Shown one piece after another: positions 17,944 to 26,430 of a stretch of 64,000 nt of DNA. Position numbers and translations under genes: made by a program. Each line of letters starts with the position of its first letter. The first letter of the stretch is position 1. The notes under the pieces were generated by a model. That model saw only the letters and a program-made list of their open reading frames with translations. It did no database searches and was not told the origin of the DNA. This stretch comes from Zoogloea sp044344315. Its GTDB lineage: Bacteria > Pseudomonadota > Gammaproteobacteria > Burkholderiales > Rhodocyclaceae. The stretch covers positions 15,716-79,715 of the forward strand of contig NZ_JBIJDC010000005.1 in the NCBI RefSeq assembly GCF_044344315.1, in the 5' to 3' direction.

Positions 17944-18840
17944 CTACGGCCCCGGCGGGGCCGGCGGCGGGTTGAGCACGGCGTCCATGGCAGCGCTGGC
18001 GACCGCGTCCCGGGTGGTGAGTCTGGCCGTCATCTCGGCCCGCTTGCGGGCCAGGGTGAGCTGGCCCTGGATGACGGCCAGCTGGGCAGCGAGCAGGTCG
18101 GCGGCCGCCGACAACTGGGCGTCGCGGGCGGTGTTCCAGTCGGTCTGCAGCTTGGTCGCTGCGGCGGCAGCGGTGGCCGCGGTGAGGCGGGTGCGGGCGG
18201 CCTGGTAGTCCACGTAGGCGAGCACGGCGGCGGGCTTGTTGCCGGCGGCGGCCAGGGTGGCGGCCGCTTCGCGCTGCACCAGAGCTGTGCTCAGATCGTC
18301 GGCGATGATGGCCGGGGCGCTCTCGGCGGCGGTGAGGGCGACTTCGGCCGCGGCCTCGGCGTCCTCGTAGTCCTGCAGCTTGGTCTCGAGGGTGACCAGC
18401 GCCGCGGCGAGGTCGTTGAGGGCCGTGTCGTCGAGGGCGGCGATGCTGGTGTCCACGGTACTCGCGGCGCTCTTGAAGGCGGCGTCGTCGAGCTTGCTGG
18501 CCGGTGTGACGCCGGCGGCGGCGGCCACGGCGGTGCGCAGGGCGGTGGCCGAGGCGTCGGCCAGGGGTGGGCTGGCGCCTTCGCTGCGTGCGGCTTCGGC
18601 ATCGGCGAGGGCCGCGGCGCGGGCGGCCAGGGCGGCAGCCAGGGTGTCGTTGCGCGCCAGAACCTGGGTGCGCAGGCCGTCGGCGTGGTTGGTGGCGGCC
18701 TCGATGGCGGCTACGGCGTCCCAGGCGGCGTCGGCAGACTGGGTCTGCGAGGCGCCATTGGCGGCGGCGCTGGCGGCTTCGGCCTGCCAGGTGGTGAGCT
18801 TGGTCCTGGCCTGGCTCAGGATGGTGGCGATGTCGGTCAT
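17944..18840 (-). CDS. Ala-rich helical eCIS-associated protein
   Basis: This 298-residue protein is almost wholly helical, with an Ala-rich heptad-like pattern throughout and a Pro-rich tail (NPPPAPPGP). No signal peptide or membrane segment is present. I do not recognise a family. The start ATG overlaps the stop of the AAA+ ATPase gene (ATGA) and AGGGAG precedes it. Its place between the ATPase and the first cargo gene suggests a role in assembly or in loading cargo, which is inference only. Confidence 0.7.
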   Translation of the reverse strand: MTDIATILSQARTKLTTWQAEAASAAANGASQTQSADAAWDAVAAIEAATNHADGLRTQVLARNDTLAAALAARAAALADAEAARSEGASPPLADASATALRTAVAAAAGVTPASKLDDAAFKSAASTVDTSIAALDDTALNDLAAALVTLETKLQDYEDAEAAAEVALTAAESAPAIIADDLSTALVQREAAATLAAAGNKPAAVLAYVDYQAARTRLTAATAAAAATKLQTDWNTARDAQLSAAADLLAAQLAVIQGQLTLARKRAEMTARLTTRDAVASAAMDAVLNPPPAPPGP

Positions 18841-20747
18841 GGATAGGCTCCCTGCCGGCGTGGGAAAGGCCGGCCCAGTTTGCAGAACTCTTCGGCCACG
18901 GCGGCATCGATCATGCCCTCCGTGACCACGGTGCCGCCGTCGGCGGCCATGAAGGCTGCCGAGAGGGCAGCGTTGCGGATCTCGCCGCCGGTGAGCTCGA
19001 AACGCTCGGCCAGCTGCTCGATGGAAATCATGGGTGCCAGGTGCGCCGCGGGGAGCTGTCCGCGCCAGATGGCGCCGCGCTCGGCCACGCCCGGGCGGGG
19101 AAAGTGCACCACCTGGTCGAAGCGTCGCATGAAGGCGTCGTCCACCCCCTGCATCAGGTTGGTGGCCAGCAGGGCGCAGCCTTCGAAGGACTCCAGGCGC
19201 TGCAGGAGGTAGTTCACCTCGATGTTGGCGTAGCGGTCGTGGGCGTCCTGCACGTTGGTGCGCTTGCCGAACAGGGCGTCGGCCTCGTCGAAGAACAGGA
19301 GGGCGGCGTAGCCCTCGGCGGCGGCGAAGAGTTCGGAGAGGTTCTTCTCGGTTTCGCCGATGTACTTGGACACCACCAGGGACAGGTCCACCGACAGCAT
19401 GGGCAGGTGCAGGCGCGTGGCCATGGCCTCGGCGGCGAGGGTCTTGCCCGTGCCGGATTCGCCATACAGCAGGCCGATCACCGAGCGGCCGCGCCCGCCG
19501 GTGCTCATGCGCCAGCGTAGCTGCACGCTGACGCGGCGGCGCACCCGACGGATCAGGTCTTCCAGGCGGTCGCCGGTCTGGGGCGGCAGCACCAGCCGGG
19601 TCCACGGCACGGCGGGGGTCGAGCGGGTGGCCAGGCGCAGGGCGCGGGGCGGGGTCAGGCGCGACAGCTCGTCGAGGATCTCGGGCAGGCTGGCGTCGGG
19701 GGGCAGGGCCGCGGCGACCAGGGCCGGGGTGTCGTCGTCGATCCAGTTGCGCCCGGCGAGCTCGTCGGCGTCGGCCTGGCTGCAAGCCAGGGTCTGCTGC
19801 CAGGCGTCGGCCAGCTCAATGGGGTCGCTGTTGCCGACTTCGAGGCGTCGCAGGTGAGCGCCGGGGCCGTGCAGGGAAAAGCTGGGCGGTGCGATGACCA
19901 TGGCCGGCGGCACCGGGCCGGAGGCATTGAGCTGCCCGGCCCCGGTGCGCAGGGCGACCCGGGCGCCGGTGGCCAGGTGCAGTAGGTGGGCCTCGGCCCA
20001 GGGCGGCGGCGCGCTGTCGTCGGGGGCGTCGAGGACCAGGGCCGGTGCCGGGGCCGCGGCGACGGCCAGCACTTCCTCGGCGCGGTCCGCCTGTCCCGAG
20101 AGGTGCAGGCACACGCCCGGTATGTCGATGATCAGTCCGGCGGCGCGGCGGATGCTCGCCGCCGGGCGGGCCGGGGGCACGAGCTGGCGCACCTGCCAGC
20201 CGGCGCCGGCCTCGGCCGGGGCCAGGCCATCGAGGCCGGCCAGCAGGGTCTCGGTGGGGTCGAGGCGGCGTTCCAGCAGGGGGCGCCGACTCTCTTCGGA
20301 GCGGATCAGCCCGGTGTGCCAAAGGGGCGAGGCGCGCAAGGCGCTGCGCACTGCCTGTGGCTCGGCCAGATCGCCGAACAGCAGTTTGAGGGCCAGACCG
20401 ACGGTGACGCGCCGCGGCCCGCCGGTGAGGGTGGCGATGGTGCCGGCGGCGTCCTCATCAAAGCACGGCAGCGCGGCCAGGGCGAGCAGGTCCAGGTCGA
20501 AGCCGGACAGCCGGCAGCCGCTGGCAATGCGCGCCAGAGGCTCGGCGTCGGGCCGGGTTTCGAGGGCGGCGAACAGGGTGTCGGCGCTGCCGGCGATGGC
20601 TTCTGCGAGGTGCTGGGGCGTGTCGGTGGCCAGGTGGGGCGCGGCCAGGCGCAGCAGGCCCGGGTCGTCCGGCCGGCGCAGCAGCAGGCGGCCTGCGGCC
20701 AGGGCCAGCCACAGGTCGAGCAGGGCACTGCCGCGGGGGCCGGTCAT
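18837..20747 (-). CDS. AAA+ ATPase of the eCIS (Afp15-like)
   Basis: The 636-residue protein has a helical N-terminal part and one AAA+ module in its last third. Walker A is GESGTGKT (about 425-432), Walker B is LLFFDEADALFG (about 485), and an Asn sensor (LLATN) and arginine region (MRRFD) follow. Such an ATPase is a standard member of eCIS clusters (Afp15/Pvc15) and is thought to assist assembly or cargo loading in the cytoplasm. It overlaps both neighbours by 4 bases. Confidence 0.88.
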   Translation of the reverse strand: MTGPRGSALLDLWLALAAGRLLLRRPDDPGLLRLAAPHLATDTPQHLAEAIAGSADTLFAALETRPDAEPLARIASGCRLSGFDLDLLALAALPCFDEDAAGTIATLTGGPRRVTVGLALKLLFGDLAEPQAVRSALRASPLWHTGLIRSEESRRPLLERRLDPTETLLAGLDGLAPAEAGAGWQVRQLVPPARPAASIRRAAGLIIDIPGVCLHLSGQADRAEEVLAVAAAPAPALVLDAPDDSAPPPWAEAHLLHLATGARVALRTGAGQLNASGPVPPAMVIAPPSFSLHGPGAHLRRLEVGNSDPIELADAWQQTLACSQADADELAGRNWIDDDTPALVAAALPPDASLPEILDELSRLTPPRALRLATRSTPAVPWTRLVLPPQTGDRLEDLIRRVRRRVSVQLRWRMSTGGRGRSVIGLLYGESGTGKTLAAEAMATRLHLPMLSVDLSLVVSKYIGETEKNLSELFAAAEGYAALLFFDEADALFGKRTNVQDAHDRYANIEVNYLLQRLESFEGCALLATNLMQGVDDAFMRRFDQVVHFPRPGVAERGAIWRGQLPAAHLAPMISIEQLAERFELTGGEIRNAALSAAFMAADGGTVVTEGMIDAAVAEEFCKLGRPFPRRQGAYP

Positions 20748-22330
20748 GACGGGTCTCCGAAGCGCAGGCGCACTGTCCGGCCTAGCCAGGGCAGCCAGCC
20801 CGGGTCCTGGTCCCAGCCGGCGCGGCGCAGGGCCAGGTCGATGGCGGCGAGGGGCCAGGTCAGCTCGGCGTCCCAGGGGGTGACGCTGAGCAGGCCGGGG
20901 CGCAGCAACAGGCGGGCCAGGCGGGTGTCCGCACCGGTCGGGAAGGCCGGCGGCAGCGGGCCGAACACCTGGCGCAGGGCGCCCGACGCCGCGGTGATGT
21001 CGGCGGGGATGGCCGCCACCAGAGCGTCCAGCAACGCGTCGGCGGTGGCCGGGTTGCTCACGGGGATCAGGGCGATGCGCTCACGCCAGTCGCATTCGGG
21101 GGCAAACACGGCGAGCAGCGGGCGTTCCCGTTCTTCGGCCACGGCCCGTTCGCCGGGTGGCAGGGGGGCGAAGGCCCGGCGCAGGGCACACAGGGCCAGG
21201 TCGCCCAGGGCGGTGCCAAGCGCTTCGGGGGCGGGCAGCAGGTCGAGGCGCAGCAGTGGGCGCAGCAACAGCAGCAGGCCACCGGCGTTGATCGGGTGCA
21301 GGGTGGCGGTGGCAGCTTGCGGGCTGGATGGCGCCGCGGTGGGCTGACCTGCATCGACCAGGGTGGGTTGAATGGATGGCGCACTGGCCGGCGGGCTGTC
21401 TGTCGTAGCGCCCTGCGTCAGCAGACGTGCCAGCGCCGCCGCCGGCAGGCCGCTGGCAGAAGGTGCCTCGGCCAGCAGCAGGGCGGCGAGCCAGGGGGCG
21501 CTCAGGGCCGCGTTGCCCGTGGCCGCGCTGAGGCGCCGGTGATGTTGGGCGAGACGTGCCAAGGCCGCCTGTAGGTGGGCAGGAATGCCGTCGCTCAGCG
21601 CGGTAAAGCTCAGGGTGTTGCCGCCGGTCAGCCCTGTGGGGAGGGGGGCAGGGTGGGAGGCAAGGGGGGCCACCGGCTTGAGCAGCGCGCGCTCTGCGTC
21701 CGGGCGGGCCAGCTGCCGGAGCAGCGCGCGGGTGAAGGCGGCGGCTTCGTCGGGGGCGAGCAGGGTGGCAACGCGGGCATCGGCGCGGGCCATTCCGGCC
21801 AGGGTGCTCACCGTGCGGGCAGGGTCGCGCGCGAGCCAGCGCTGCAGGATGGCGAGGGGAGCGAGGGGGTCGAGGGAGGCGAAGGATCTGGCGCTGTCCT
21901 CGTCCCCGGCCAGATCGGGGGCCCACCAGGCGTCGGCCATCCCGGCGAGGCGGCGCTCCAGGTGGCGCTGCTCGGCGGCCCAGGCGTCGGCAAACCAGGC
22001 GGCGGGGGCGTCGTCGTCCACATCGCCGGGGGCGGTGGCGGCCAGCAGGCGGGCCAGGCCAGCCTCGAAGGCGGCGGCCCAGCCGGTGGCGAGATCCGCG
22101 CTGGCCACATCGGCGGCCACCTTGAGGTGCAGGTCAAGGCGCTGTACGGCAACCACTGCGCTGGCGGGCAGCCGGGCGCGGGCCAGGGCCCGGGCACCGG
22201 TACCCTCCATGGCCCGGGCCAGTTGTCGGTCGGCCAGCTGGCGCACCTGCCCGGCGAGCGCCTGGGCGTACTCTGCATCCGCGCTGCGGATGCGGGTGGA
22301 CAGCTGGCCGATGTCGACGAAGTCGTTCAT
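20744..22330 (-). CDS. Contractile injection system tape-measure protein (Afp14-like)
   Basis: A 528-residue protein matching the pattern of the CIS tape-measure family. An N-terminal segment has VVAVQRLDLHLKV followed by a Trp-Ala-Ala helix. A central N-A-G-G-L-L-L-L-L-R-P segment resembles the family's N-A-G-L-V-L-L-x-P-F-L. The C-terminal block combines LLRPGLLSV, W-x-x-x-L-T-W-P-L and LPWLGRTVRLRF. The family sets tube and sheath length and sits inside the tube. The middle is Ala/Pro-rich. It overlaps the ATPase gene by 4 bases, matching the Afp14-Afp15 order. Confidence 0.72.
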   Translation of the reverse strand: MNDFVDIGQLSTRIRSADAEYAQALAGQVRQLADRQLARAMEGTGARALARARLPASAVVAVQRLDLHLKVAADVASADLATGWAAAFEAGLARLLAATAPGDVDDDAPAAWFADAWAAEQRHLERRLAGMADAWWAPDLAGDEDSARSFASLDPLAPLAILQRWLARDPARTVSTLAGMARADARVATLLAPDEAAAFTRALLRQLARPDAERALLKPVAPLASHPAPLPTGLTGGNTLSFTALSDGIPAHLQAALARLAQHHRRLSAATGNAALSAPWLAALLLAEAPSASGLPAAALARLLTQGATTDSPPASAPSIQPTLVDAGQPTAAPSSPQAATATLHPINAGGLLLLLRPLLRLDLLPAPEALGTALGDLALCALRRAFAPLPPGERAVAEERERPLLAVFAPECDWRERIALIPVSNPATADALLDALVAAIPADITAASGALRQVFGPLPPAFPTGADTRLARLLLRPGLLSVTPWDAELTWPLAAIDLALRRAGWDQDPGWLPWLGRTVRLRFGDPS

Positions 22331-22340
22331 GGCGGTGGCT

Positions 22341-25178
22341 TCAGGTGCGCTTCACCAGTTTGAGGAAGCCGGCCTGCCCGCCGGTGATGCGCAGGAGGGT
22401 CGCGGTCTGGTCCAGGATCGGGCGATTGGTGCTGCTGATCGCGGTTTCGGTCTTCAGCGTTTCCACCACCGTCTCGGCGGGTTTGCCGGCCTGGATGCCA
22501 GCCTCCACCTTCACCGCCAGCTCGCTCGGCACGCCTTTGGCGAGGGCTTCGGCCCCGGCGATGGCGGCGGCCCGGTCGGCCTGGTAGTTTTTGCGGAACT
22601 CGGCATAGCCTTCGGCGCCGAGCAGCTTCTCGGCTTCTTCCGGCGTGCTGGCCAGCACCTCCTTTACGGTCAGCCGGCTGTCGCTGTCTTTTACGTACTC
22701 GGCCATCTTGCGGTTTTCCAGGCTGGATTTGAGGTCGGCATAGAGGGGCCGGGCCTCGTCGGCCTCGAACACGGCGGGGCCGTCCTTGACCAGATCGTCG
22801 GCCAGGCTGCGGGTGGGCTCGGCGCTGCGGGCCACCGACAGTTTGTTGACAACCGCCAGGGTGTGCTGGGGCTGCACCGCGGCCAGCACCTGGACGAGCT
22901 GGTAGTCCGGGTACTCGGCGGCGTAGCTGTCGGCCACCTGGCCGAGGGCGACCCGCTTGCGTTCGGCGGGGTCGGTGATGGTGTTGGCGAGGGACGACTC
23001 GGTGCTCTGCACCTTGTCCAGGAAGGCCTGATTGCGGGTGGTCACGGCGATGCCGGAACCGCTCAGGTCGGCCGCCCGTGCGATGCTGGTCTGCACATCG
23101 GGCTCGGCCATGATGGCTTCCACCATGGCGCGTTTTTCGGCCGGCTGGCGCAGGTATTGGGCGCGTACCTGCTCGGTGGACACGCTGGTCTGGGCGTTGC
23201 CGGTGCTGCCAGTGTTGCCTGTCTTGCTGAGGCTCTGGATCTCGCGCATGAAGTTGAGCAGGAACTGGAGGATTTCGAGCAGGTAGAACAGCAGGTCGAG
23301 CAGCACCAGGCGTTGCTTGACGTACACCACGAAATGGCGCGGCAGCATGTCCAGCCCGAGGCGCGCCACCAGGCCGGCCAGGGCTTCGGCGGTGTCGTTG
23401 ACGGTGCCCAGCTGGCCGAGGGGGTTGGCTGCGGTGAGCAAGGGGTTCACACCCCAGGACTGGGCCTGGTTGAGGGCATCCTCCTGCAGGCGGCCGACCA
23501 GGGGGTGTTCCCGGGTGAGCCCTTGCAGGGGCACCACCAGCTTGACGATCTCGGTGCGCCGATTGACCAGCTCATCCATGCCCAGCACATCGAACAGGTT
23601 GGCCAGCACCCCCAGGAAGCCGGGCAGGGCCACCGCATTGGTGGTCTGCACCGTGCCGGCCTGATACAGCGATGCCTTGTAGTGGCCGGGCGCCGGGGCA
23701 CCCGCCACCGCCGTGGCCGCGTCCGGGTTGTTGCGGGGCGGGCGCAGGCTGAGCTGGATCGGGTCCTTGTCGAAAACGTTGTTGAGATCCTCAAGGATGT
23801 CGTCGTCGTGCAGGGCCACCACCCCGTAGGTGATCACGCGGGTGCCTTGGAAGTAGTCCTCCGCCTGCCCGAGAGCGTTGCGCACCAGGGGCGAGACCAG
23901 CCACTGGGCGCCCTGGGTGTTGCCCAGCAGCTTGTCGAAGAGGGGGATGCCCATGGGGCGCTTTTCGTCGCCCGGGCCGGGCTTGACGGGCAGGAAGCCG
24001 ATTGGCGGGATGTGCCGGAAGCCGCGGGCGAACAGGTTGGTGTTGTCCGCATTGGAGGGGCGCATGACCAGGCTTTCGGCCAGCATGCACTGGAACTGGT
24101 GGATGCGCGCCCAGGCGGCGGCCCGGGGCGGGGCACCGAAGCGGGTGCGGTGCCAGTCTTCGGCCGGGGTGCCGCAGATGGTGCGGCGGGGAATCCACTG
24201 GTCCATGAACAGGGCGCTGCCGTCCTCGCCCAGGTAAACCATGGCCAGGGCGATGGCGGCGGCGTCGTGGCGGCCTGGGCCGGTGTCGGCGCAGAAGGGG
24301 CCGTGGGTGGCAAAGTCCGGATCCCAGCGCTTCCACAGGGCGTGCTCGAAGACGTCGAAGAAATAGGCCGACAGGGTGCCGCGCAGATCCCAGGCGGACT
24401 GCAGATCCTGGCGGAAGGGCAGCTCCACCGGGAAGCGCACCAGCGACAGACCGAAGCCGCCGCGCCAGGTGTCGGCGCGGCAGTTGGCCGAGGCCGCGCC
24501 ACCGCAGATCTCACCCATCACCTTGGCGCCACCCTCTTCGGTCTCGCCGGGCTGGATGATCAGCAGGAAGGGGCCCGAGGGCAGGGCCGCGCCGCCGCCG
24601 GTGGGGCCGGCCGGATCGTTCACCAGGCACACGCAGGGCATGAAATCCACGCCGCCGCCCACCACCTTTTGGGGCGTCTTGCGATAGGCGCCGATGAGCT
24701 GGTCGATGCTGAAGGTGAAGGGCGTGGACACCAGGATGGGACGGCCGATGTGGTCGAAGGCGAGGCCCCGGCGCAGGGTGATGCTGCGGCTGGAGGGCAG
24801 GCCGCCAAAGCGGCCTTCGGTGTCGATGGAGGTGCTGTTGAGACCGTCGGCGGACAGCCCCAGGCCCCAGGCGATGCCGGGCATTTGGGCATGGGCGGCG
24901 AGGCGCGCGCGGGTGTCGAAGTACACGTCCTGGCGCGACAGGGCCTCGGCGGTGAGGTAGCGGCCGTTGAACCAGTTGGTGCGGCGCAGGTTGTTGCTGC
25001 CGCGCACGTCGCCGCTCGGGCCACCGGCAAAGCCGGGCTCGGCACCGGCCCCGGCATAGCCCTTCAGAAAATCGGCGATGGACACTTCGTCGGCGGCGCT
25101 CAGGGCTTCGTTGCGGGCGACCTTGGCGATCATCGTCAGCAGGCCGGCGTCCATGTTCTTCCACTTGTTCGTGCTCAT
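22341..25178 (-). CDS. Large eCIS structural protein of unknown role
   Basis: This 945-residue protein starts with an acidic helical segment, then a domain (about 55-110) with NWFNGRYLTAEALSRQDVYF and a closing GIAWGLGLS. That pattern is shared with the N-terminus of the next downstream-numbered gene, so the two are probably related by duplication. The C-terminal third is helical (about 620-930). The start ATG at 25178 has GGAGG 5 bases upstream; an open frame further upstream lacks family-like sequence. Position between gpI and the tape measure is where Afp13-like fibre or baseplate-extension genes sit, so a fibre or baseplate-periphery role is possible. Confidence 0.7.
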   Translation of the reverse strand: MSTNKWKNMDAGLLTMIAKVARNEALSAADEVSIADFLKGYAGAGAEPGFAGGPSGDVRGSNNLRRTNWFNGRYLTAEALSRQDVYFDTRARLAAHAQMPGIAWGLGLSADGLNSTSIDTEGRFGGLPSSRSITLRRGLAFDHIGRPILVSTPFTFSIDQLIGAYRKTPQKVVGGGVDFMPCVCLVNDPAGPTGGGAALPSGPFLLIIQPGETEEGGAKVMGEICGGAASANCRADTWRGGFGLSLVRFPVELPFRQDLQSAWDLRGTLSAYFFDVFEHALWKRWDPDFATHGPFCADTGPGRHDAAAIALAMVYLGEDGSALFMDQWIPRRTICGTPAEDWHRTRFGAPPRAAAWARIHQFQCMLAESLVMRPSNADNTNLFARGFRHIPPIGFLPVKPGPGDEKRPMGIPLFDKLLGNTQGAQWLVSPLVRNALGQAEDYFQGTRVITYGVVALHDDDILEDLNNVFDKDPIQLSLRPPRNNPDAATAVAGAPAPGHYKASLYQAGTVQTTNAVALPGFLGVLANLFDVLGMDELVNRRTEIVKLVVPLQGLTREHPLVGRLQEDALNQAQSWGVNPLLTAANPLGQLGTVNDTAEALAGLVARLGLDMLPRHFVVYVKQRLVLLDLLFYLLEILQFLLNFMREIQSLSKTGNTGSTGNAQTSVSTEQVRAQYLRQPAEKRAMVEAIMAEPDVQTSIARAADLSGSGIAVTTRNQAFLDKVQSTESSLANTITDPAERKRVALGQVADSYAAEYPDYQLVQVLAAVQPQHTLAVVNKLSVARSAEPTRSLADDLVKDGPAVFEADEARPLYADLKSSLENRKMAEYVKDSDSRLTVKEVLASTPEEAEKLLGAEGYAEFRKNYQADRAAAIAGAEALAKGVPSELAVKVEAGIQAGKPAETVVETLKTETAISSTNRPILDQTATLLRITGGQAGFLKLVKRT

Positions 25179-25191
25179 GTCGGCCTCCGGC

Positions 25192-26430
25192 TCAGGCGGT
25201 GGTGGGGTGGAGGGTGAACAGGCAGGCGTCGCGGCCCGTGCCCGGGGGGACGACCTCGCCGATGGCGCCCGCCAGGGGCTGTCCGCCCATGTCGAGGATG
25301 GCCTCTGCTCCCGTGCCCAGCAGGCACACCTGGATGGGTGCCCCTGCCTGCAGGACTTCGTCGACCACCAGGGCGAGGCCGGTGGCGGAAGGGGTCTGGC
25401 CGGCGATGGCAACCGGCTGCCACTTCTGGTTGGCCTCATCGAAGCGCAGTATGCGCACCGATCCGGGTCCCAGACTGGCGGGCATCAGGGGGCGGGTGGT
25501 GACGAGGTCGAGGAAACTGCGGGCCGCATCGGCGCCTTCGCCGGCCCGACTCTGCAGCTTGCCGACCTGGAAGGGTGACGGGGCGCCGGCGGCTTCGAGG
25601 CGGATGCCCAGGGCCAGATCGGCCACCGCCTGCACCGCCGGCAGCAGGGCGCGCACGCTGTTGTCGATGCTGCCGAAGAGCTTCACCCGTTCCACCGGGT
25701 TGCCCACCGGTTCCAGGTCGAGCACGGCGAGGAGCAGGGGCGCGTCGTCGGCGCCGCTCCACAGCCGGGCGGGGGGCGGCGTGTCGGGGTTGATGATGTG
25801 TTCGAGGAGGCGGGTGCGGGTGTCGGCCGGCGGGTTGGGCCGGGTGGTGATGTCGCGGATGGGCAGGCTGGTGAGGTCCGGGGCCGTGGCCTCCAGGCAC
25901 AGGCGGTAGCCATCCAGCACCCGCGACGGGGCCAGGCCGGCGTCCTGGCCGGAGCAGGGCTGGGTGATGGCCGGCACCTGCTCGGTCAGGCAGGCCCGGT
26001 AGCGCAGCACCACGTAGACCCGGCGGCGGGGATTGTCCGCCGTGACCTCGACGCCCGGGGCCGGCGGAGGCGCCGCCAGGTCGGCCCAGAAGCGCGTGGC
26101 GGCCAGCCCGGTGATGTCCAGGCAGACCTTCTGGGGCACGTACACCTCGCGGCCCAGGGGGTCGATGGCGAGGCCGGTGTCGCAGGTGAGGGTGAGAGAT
26201 GTCTCGTTCTCCTGGCTGCCCACCTTGAGCCCCCACACCGTGCCATAGCCGTGCAGGGCGGCGTTGTGCAGGCGGCTGCGCAGCAGGAAGTAGCGCTGCT
26301 CGGCGGTGAAGTCCTCCGCCCCGAGGAGCTGGCCGTAGCTGTAGCGCAGCCGGGTGAAGGGATCGCCCGGGGTGGCCGGATCGGGATCGTCGAGGGGGAT
26401 GAAGGTCTCGGCGGCAGTGGGGGTGCTCAT
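25192..26430 (-). CDS. eCIS structural protein related to its neighbour
   Basis: The 412-residue protein begins with a domain holding YSYGQLLGAEDFTAEQRYF and G-T-V-W-G-L-K-V, the same layout as the 945-residue neighbour. A beta-rich region follows (DTGLAIDPLGREVYVPQKVC), and the last 120 residues contain VLQAGAPIQVCLLG and a Gly-rich end. GGGAGG lies 8 bases before the ATG, which overlaps the gpI gene stop (ATGA). No signal peptide. I cannot name the family; it is a plausible baseplate or fibre-network component. Confidence 0.7.
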   Translation of the reverse strand: MSTPTAAETFIPLDDPDPATPGDPFTRLRYSYGQLLGAEDFTAEQRYFLLRSRLHNAALHGYGTVWGLKVGSQENETSLTLTCDTGLAIDPLGREVYVPQKVCLDITGLAATRFWADLAAPPPAPGVEVTADNPRRRVYVVLRYRACLTEQVPAITQPCSGQDAGLAPSRVLDGYRLCLEATAPDLTSLPIRDITTRPNPPADTRTRLLEHIINPDTPPPARLWSGADDAPLLLAVLDLEPVGNPVERVKLFGSIDNSVRALLPAVQAVADLALGIRLEAAGAPSPFQVGKLQSRAGEGADAARSFLDLVTTRPLMPASLGPGSVRILRFDEANQKWQPVAIAGQTPSATGLALVVDEVLQAGAPIQVCLLGTGAEAILDMGGQPLAGAIGEVVPPGTGRDACLFTLHPTTA

